This document shows positions 14,570-17,161 of a stretch of DNA of 17,161 nt, in pieces. Position numbers and translations under genes: made by a program. Each line of letters starts with the position of its first letter. The first letter of the stretch is position 1. Location: assembly GCA_030950835.1 (NCBI GenBank), contig JAUZQU010000163.1:1-17161 (forward strand). Direction: 5' to 3'. The notes beneath the pieces are model-generated. The model made no database searches and had not been told where the DNA came from. It saw only the letters and a program-made list of their open reading frames with translations. Source of the stretch: Mariprofundaceae bacterium. GTDB taxonomy: Bacteria; Pseudomonadota; Zetaproteobacteria; Mariprofundales; Mariprofundaceae.

Positions 14570-15612
14570 GGATCTACCTCCGAAGTGGGTTGTTTTTTGT
14601 AACGCAACACCAAACAACAGGCATCATCTGCTTGTGCTGCGCGATGATGCTCGATGATATGGCTGGCAATTTGGGATGCGCTGCTTTGGCGGTTGATGGG
14701 TAAGCTTTGGCGCAAGCTGTGTATGCCGTCACTGTGTAAAATGATGCTATCATGATCAGTTAAATGCAGGTGTTGTAATTGGGGGGTGCGAATTTGGTAA
14801 CCAATCACCCCTTCTTGTACACTTAAACGACGCAAGTCCTGTTGCCGTTGCAGCATGATAGCAATATTGCCTACACCAGCATAAGCCAAGTGACCACTGC
14901 TTAAATGGAGCTTGCCCAAGGCTGCCACCAGCCCGCGAGAGCCTAAGAAATGCTGGTGTAATTGTTGTAAGATTTGATTGGCATCTTGATGTACATGGAT
15001 GCGAATGAAGCTGGAAACCTGCTTGGATAATGCCGCCGCCTCATCGCCATGTCCTGCTACATCCCACAAGGCTAAAAAACGATGTTCGCCTATATCCAAG
15101 AGCAAAGCGCCATCACCAATGTTACTTTGTCCAGGGTAGGGGCGTATGCGAATGCTGTCATCGCTAAACATATGCTGCTTTTGGCTGATGAAGGAAGTTG
15201 CCTTGCTAGTTTTGGCGGGGCTTTTATGAATGGATTTTCGGGTGAACACTTGCGTACCTTTGCCTTGGCTGGTTTCGATGTGCATGTCATCCATCATGCG
15301 TGCCACACCCGATAAACCCATGCCCAAGCCAGATCCACCACTAAAACCTTCCTGCATCGCTTGTGTCACATCGGCAATACCAGGGCCTTGGTCTTTGGCA
15401 ATGATATGCAAGGCTTGATCTTCCAAGTATAGGCTGATTTCACCTGCTTGGGCATAACGTATGATGTTGGTTGCCAATTCGGAAACCACGGTTGCACATA
15501 AATGACTGTTGGTGTGGCTCATGCCGCTGGCTTTCGCCATTTTTAAGCCTTGTATGCTGGCAAGAACCACATCACTCTCACCCTGAATGCGGATATGCCT
15601 GCCTTTAGGCAT
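14566..15612 (-). CDS. RsbT-type serine kinase fused to a PP2C (RsbX/SpoIIE-type) phosphatase
   Basis: The 348-residue protein has two domains. The N-terminal one (about 5-125) is an RsbT-like anti-sigma-factor ATPase/kinase: ESDVVLASIQGLKMAKASG, VVSELATNIIRYA with E45 and N49, DQGPGI (74-79) and GFSGGSGLGMGLSGVARMMD. In stressosomes RsbT phosphorylates RsbS and RsbR and then leaves the complex to signal. The C-terminal domain (about 150-340) is a PP2C phosphatase with GDG (D167), WDVAGHGDEA (D184), HSDG (D295) and ADDA (D329/D330), the job done by separate RsbX in Bacillus. Kinase and resetting phosphatase are thus in one chain. Its ATG overlaps the RsbS-like stop by 8 nt and its stop overlaps the hybrid kinase start by 4 nt. 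Confidence 0.93.
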   Translation of the reverse strand: MPKGRHIRIQGESDVVLASIQGLKMAKASGMSHTNSHLCATVVSELATNIIRYAQAGEISLYLEDQALHIIAKDQGPGIADVTQAMQEGFSGGSGLGMGLSGVARMMDDMHIETSQGKGTQVFTRKSIHKSPAKTSKATSFISQKQHMFSDDSIRIRPYPGQSNIGDGALLLDIGEHRFLALWDVAGHGDEAAALSKQVSSFIRIHVHQDANQILQQLHQHFLGSRGLVAALGKLHLSSGHLAYAGVGNIAIMLQRQQDLRRLSVQEGVIGYQIRTPQLQHLHLTDHDSIILHSDGIHSLRQSLPINRQSSASQIASHIIEHHRAAQADDACCLVLRYKKQPTSEVDP

Positions 15613-15979
15613 GGTTTTTCAGCCATTTTAGCCCTGCATCGAGGGTTAAAGCAGTGTTGATATGTGCCCAAATGTCTTGCCCATCTGCCAAGGCGACTGC
15701 CACAGCAGGTTGGATGCCAGTCACTACACCTGTTGTACCCAATAAACTTGCCATATGCATAAGCTGAGCGAGCTGCTGAGCGATGTGTTGATCAATCACC
15801 TGAAGCTGGGATAAATCCAACAACATGTGCTTTAAAGCATGTTGTTCAAGGTATTGCAAAGCATCTTCCTGCAAGGCAAGCAACACATCATCATACAGCT
15901 CTACCTGCAGAGGTATCAGCAAAACACCTTGGCTGATACTCATGCCAACACGGGCTCTATCGGTATGCAGCTTACTCAT
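15605..15979 (-). CDS. rsbS: RsbS-like STAS stressosome protein
   Basis: RsbS is the small STAS subunit that, with RsbR, forms the stressosome core and holds RsbT. The protein is 124 residues from the ATG at 15979. The family pattern is clear: GVLLIPLQVELYDDVLLALQ, HMLLDLSQLQVID, TGVVTGIQPAVAVAL and TALTLDAGLKWL. Where Bacillus RsbS has the RsbT-phosphorylated Ser59 in IDSFIA, this protein reads IDQHIAQ, so the usual phospho-serine appears to be Gln. The frame opens further upstream (16021), but the ATG at 15979 overlaps the RsbR stop by exactly 8 nt (ATGAGTAA), like the next junction. An ATG at 15943 is a third possibility. Confidence 0.88.
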   Translation of the reverse strand: MSKLHTDRARVGMSISQGVLLIPLQVELYDDVLLALQEDALQYLEQHALKHMLLDLSQLQVIDQHIAQQLAQLMHMASLLGTTGVVTGIQPAVAVALADGQDIWAHINTALTLDAGLKWLKNHA

Positions 15980-16850
15980 GTTGCCTACGCGATGTTTGGA
16001 TATTGCATTGCGCAAAAGCATAAGCTAAACCATTTTTCAGGGTACTGCTGGTCGTAATGTCACCCAAATCAATGCCCAAGTGAACCAACGACTGGGCAAT
16101 ATGGGGGGAAATACCCGTAATGACACATTGACAGCCCATGATTTGTGTGGCCTTGCTAATCTTTATCAAATGTTGGGCAACTGCTGAGTCCACAGTAGCT
16201 ACGCCTAGAATATCCAAAATAATGACTTGGGCTTCGCTGGTTTGGATTCTAGATAGCATGGTTTCCATGATGTCTTGCGCTCTTGCTGAGTCGATTGTAC
16301 CAATCACTGGCAGCAATAAAATATGATCCCAAATAGTGGTCACAGGTGTTGCCATGCTTAAAATCGCATCGGCTTGTTCAAGGGCTAGGGCTTCACGTGT
16401 TTTGGTAAAGGTTTCAAAGGTGAGCAAGCCAAGTTTATCCACTACCTGTGAAATGCCTGTGAGCGCAACCCTTAAGACTTGCCCATCATTTTCAAAGGAA
16501 TGGCTGAGAATCTGCATGCATGCATCTTTGAGCGAGAAGATAAAGGTTGCGGTTTCCGAAGGGCTAAAGCCTTGCTGGGCGCGTGAGCTAGAAATATCAA
16601 GCAGCATAGCGCGCACGGGCTCGTATTCATCATGGTTGATGTCATTGGTGTTACCCGTACGTAAGGCGGCTAAGAAAACATCGATAAATTCGCTTGATTC
16701 CTGCTCTAGATCTTCTTGGCTCATCAAGTCTAAGCGCAAGCTGCCCGCACTGCTCTGCTGCTCCATCCAGAGGTCATAAATGGTATCGCGTTTATCGCGC
16801 AATAGGCTGGCAATATCCTGCATTTGTTTGATGGTGTCGCTAGTGTCCAT
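15972..16850 (-). CDS. RsbR-like stressosome scaffold/sensor protein
   Basis: The 292-residue protein has an all-helical N-terminal sensor region (about 1-155) of the RsbRD_N type (IASLLRDKRDTIYDLWMEQ..., EFIDVFLAALRTG). A linker (TKTREALALEQADAILSM) leads to a C-terminal STAS domain (about 164-285): TPVTTIWDHILLLPVIGTIDSARAQ, VIILDILGVATVDSAVAQHLIK and GCQCVITGISPHIAQSLVHLGI. The two threonines phosphorylated in Bacillus RsbR (Thr171, Thr205) correspond to S188 (GTIDSAR) and S222 (VDSAVA), both still phosphorylatable. No haem, flavin or PAS motif is evident, so the signal sensed is unknown. AGGAG lies 7 nt before the ATG. The receiver gene upstream ends 11 nt away. Confidence 0.92.
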   Translation of the reverse strand: MDTSDTIKQMQDIASLLRDKRDTIYDLWMEQQSSAGSLRLDLMSQEDLEQESSEFIDVFLAALRTGNTNDINHDEYEPVRAMLLDISSSRAQQGFSPSETATFIFSLKDACMQILSHSFENDGQVLRVALTGISQVVDKLGLLTFETFTKTREALALEQADAILSMATPVTTIWDHILLLPVIGTIDSARAQDIMETMLSRIQTSEAQVIILDILGVATVDSAVAQHLIKISKATQIMGCQCVITGISPHIAQSLVHLGIDLGDITTSSTLKNGLAYAFAQCNIQTSRRQHE

Positions 16851-16861
16851 ATTGTGCTCCT

Positions 16862-17161
16862 TTATGTTTCTTCTTGCACTGCTTTTAAGACCAGGTCGGC
16901 TTCCACAGGTTTGCTGATAAAGTTATTCATACCTACGTCTAAACACTTATCTTTGATGCTTTTTAGCGCATGGGCAGATAAACCAATGATGGTCAGGGGG
17001 TTTAAGTGTTGCTCTTGTTCAAAGCTGCGCACCTTTTTGGTGAGTTCAATGCCATCTAAAACAGGCATTCTGAGGTCAGTGAGCAAGATGTCGTAGTGAT
17101 CGTGGTGGTGTTGAATCCTTTGCCATGCTTCTTGACCATTGTTGGCAACTTCAACCTCTAA
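16862..17161 (-). CDS. C-terminal receiver domain of a two-component protein (partial, runs off the window)
   Basis: The frame is open to the window edge, giving 99 visible residues before TAA. They form most of a receiver: VEVANNGQEAW, D in ILLTDLRMPVLDGIELTKK (phospho-acceptor), IIGLSAHAL and K in NNFISKPVEADLVLKAV, ending a few residues later. The 'VANNGQEA' plus 'GLSAHAL' pattern is common in receivers at the C-terminus of hybrid histidine kinases, so this is probably the end of one, but a stand-alone regulator cannot be excluded. A TTG at 17086 is internal, not a start. It directly precedes the RsbR-like gene (11-nt gap), placing another phosphorelay component at the head of the stressosome operon. 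Confidence 0.9.
   Translation of the reverse strand, partial: LEVEVANNGQEAWQRIQHHHDHYDILLTDLRMPVLDGIELTKKVRSFEQEQHLNPLTIIGLSAHALKSIKDKCLDVGMNNFISKPVEADLVLKAVQEET

Noticed and set aside
14570..14617. Upstream start for the hybrid kinase
   Set aside because: It would overlap the RsbT-PP2C gene further and has no ribosome-binding site, whereas the ATG at 14569 has GGAGGT 6 nt away.
16336..16779. Plus-strand frame opposite the RsbR-like gene
   Set aside because: It is antisense to a clearly recognised RsbR-like protein and shows no motif or ribosome-binding site.
17086..17086. Start of a short 74-residue receiver at 17086
   Set aside because: The receiver pattern continues upstream in the same frame to the window edge, so the TTG is internal.
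1..17161. CRISPR arrays, tRNA or rRNA genes
   Set aside because: No regularly spaced direct repeats, cloverleaf sequences or rRNA-like stretches were recognised on reading.

Overview
The window looks like chromosomal DNA from a proteobacterium, most likely a gamma- or zetaproteobacterium of moderate to low GC. The evidence is the rpsF–priB–rpsR–(DUF2232 membrane gene)–rplI–dnaB order, a PriB-like gene between rpsF and rpsR, a two-ACT-domain IlvA, and an acetylglutamate kinase of the arginine-sensitive type. Species cannot be fixed from the sequence alone.

Layout. (1) Positions 1-438 are a gene-poor accessory patch. It holds the last codons of an antitoxin-like gene, a perfect 31-bp palindrome, a ~106-bp inverted-repeat element resembling REP/RAYT-associated or MITE repeats, and a possible decayed transposase start. 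(2) 439-1128 is an orphan NarL/FixJ-type response regulator, ending convergently (4-nt overlap) on dnaB. (3) 1125-5257 (minus) is a replication/ribosome operon, rpsF-priB-rpsR-DUF2232-rplI-dnaB, with overlapping or tightly spaced genes, a candidate sigma-70 promoter near 5375-5402 and a leader hairpin before rpsF. (4) 5465-8229 (plus) holds ilvA and bioA. (5) 8082-10430 (minus) holds a small membrane protein gene, argB and a secreted protein of unknown function whose 3' end runs antisense into bioA. (6) 10589 to the window end (minus) is a compact signalling operon.

The signalling operon is the most interesting part. In transcription order it encodes: the C-terminal receiver of a protein that continues beyond the window; an RsbR-like stressosome scaffold; an RsbS-like STAS protein whose usual phospho-serine position appears to be Gln; an RsbT-type kinase fused to a PP2C (RsbX/SpoIIE-type) phosphatase; a hybrid histidine kinase (HisKA-HATPase-REC-REC) whose N-terminus looks like a decayed RsbT domain; a DivK-like single receiver; a REC-HisKA-HATPase kinase related to phytochrome-type kinases; and an Rcp1-type receiver. 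Gene overlaps (8, 8, 4 and 1 nt) suggest co-translation. No sigma factor or DNA-binding output is present in the visible part. My inference is that stressosome output passes into a His-Asp phosphorelay, perhaps by the hybrid kinase docking through its degenerate RsbT-like domain. A G10 tract abuts the stop codon of that kinase.
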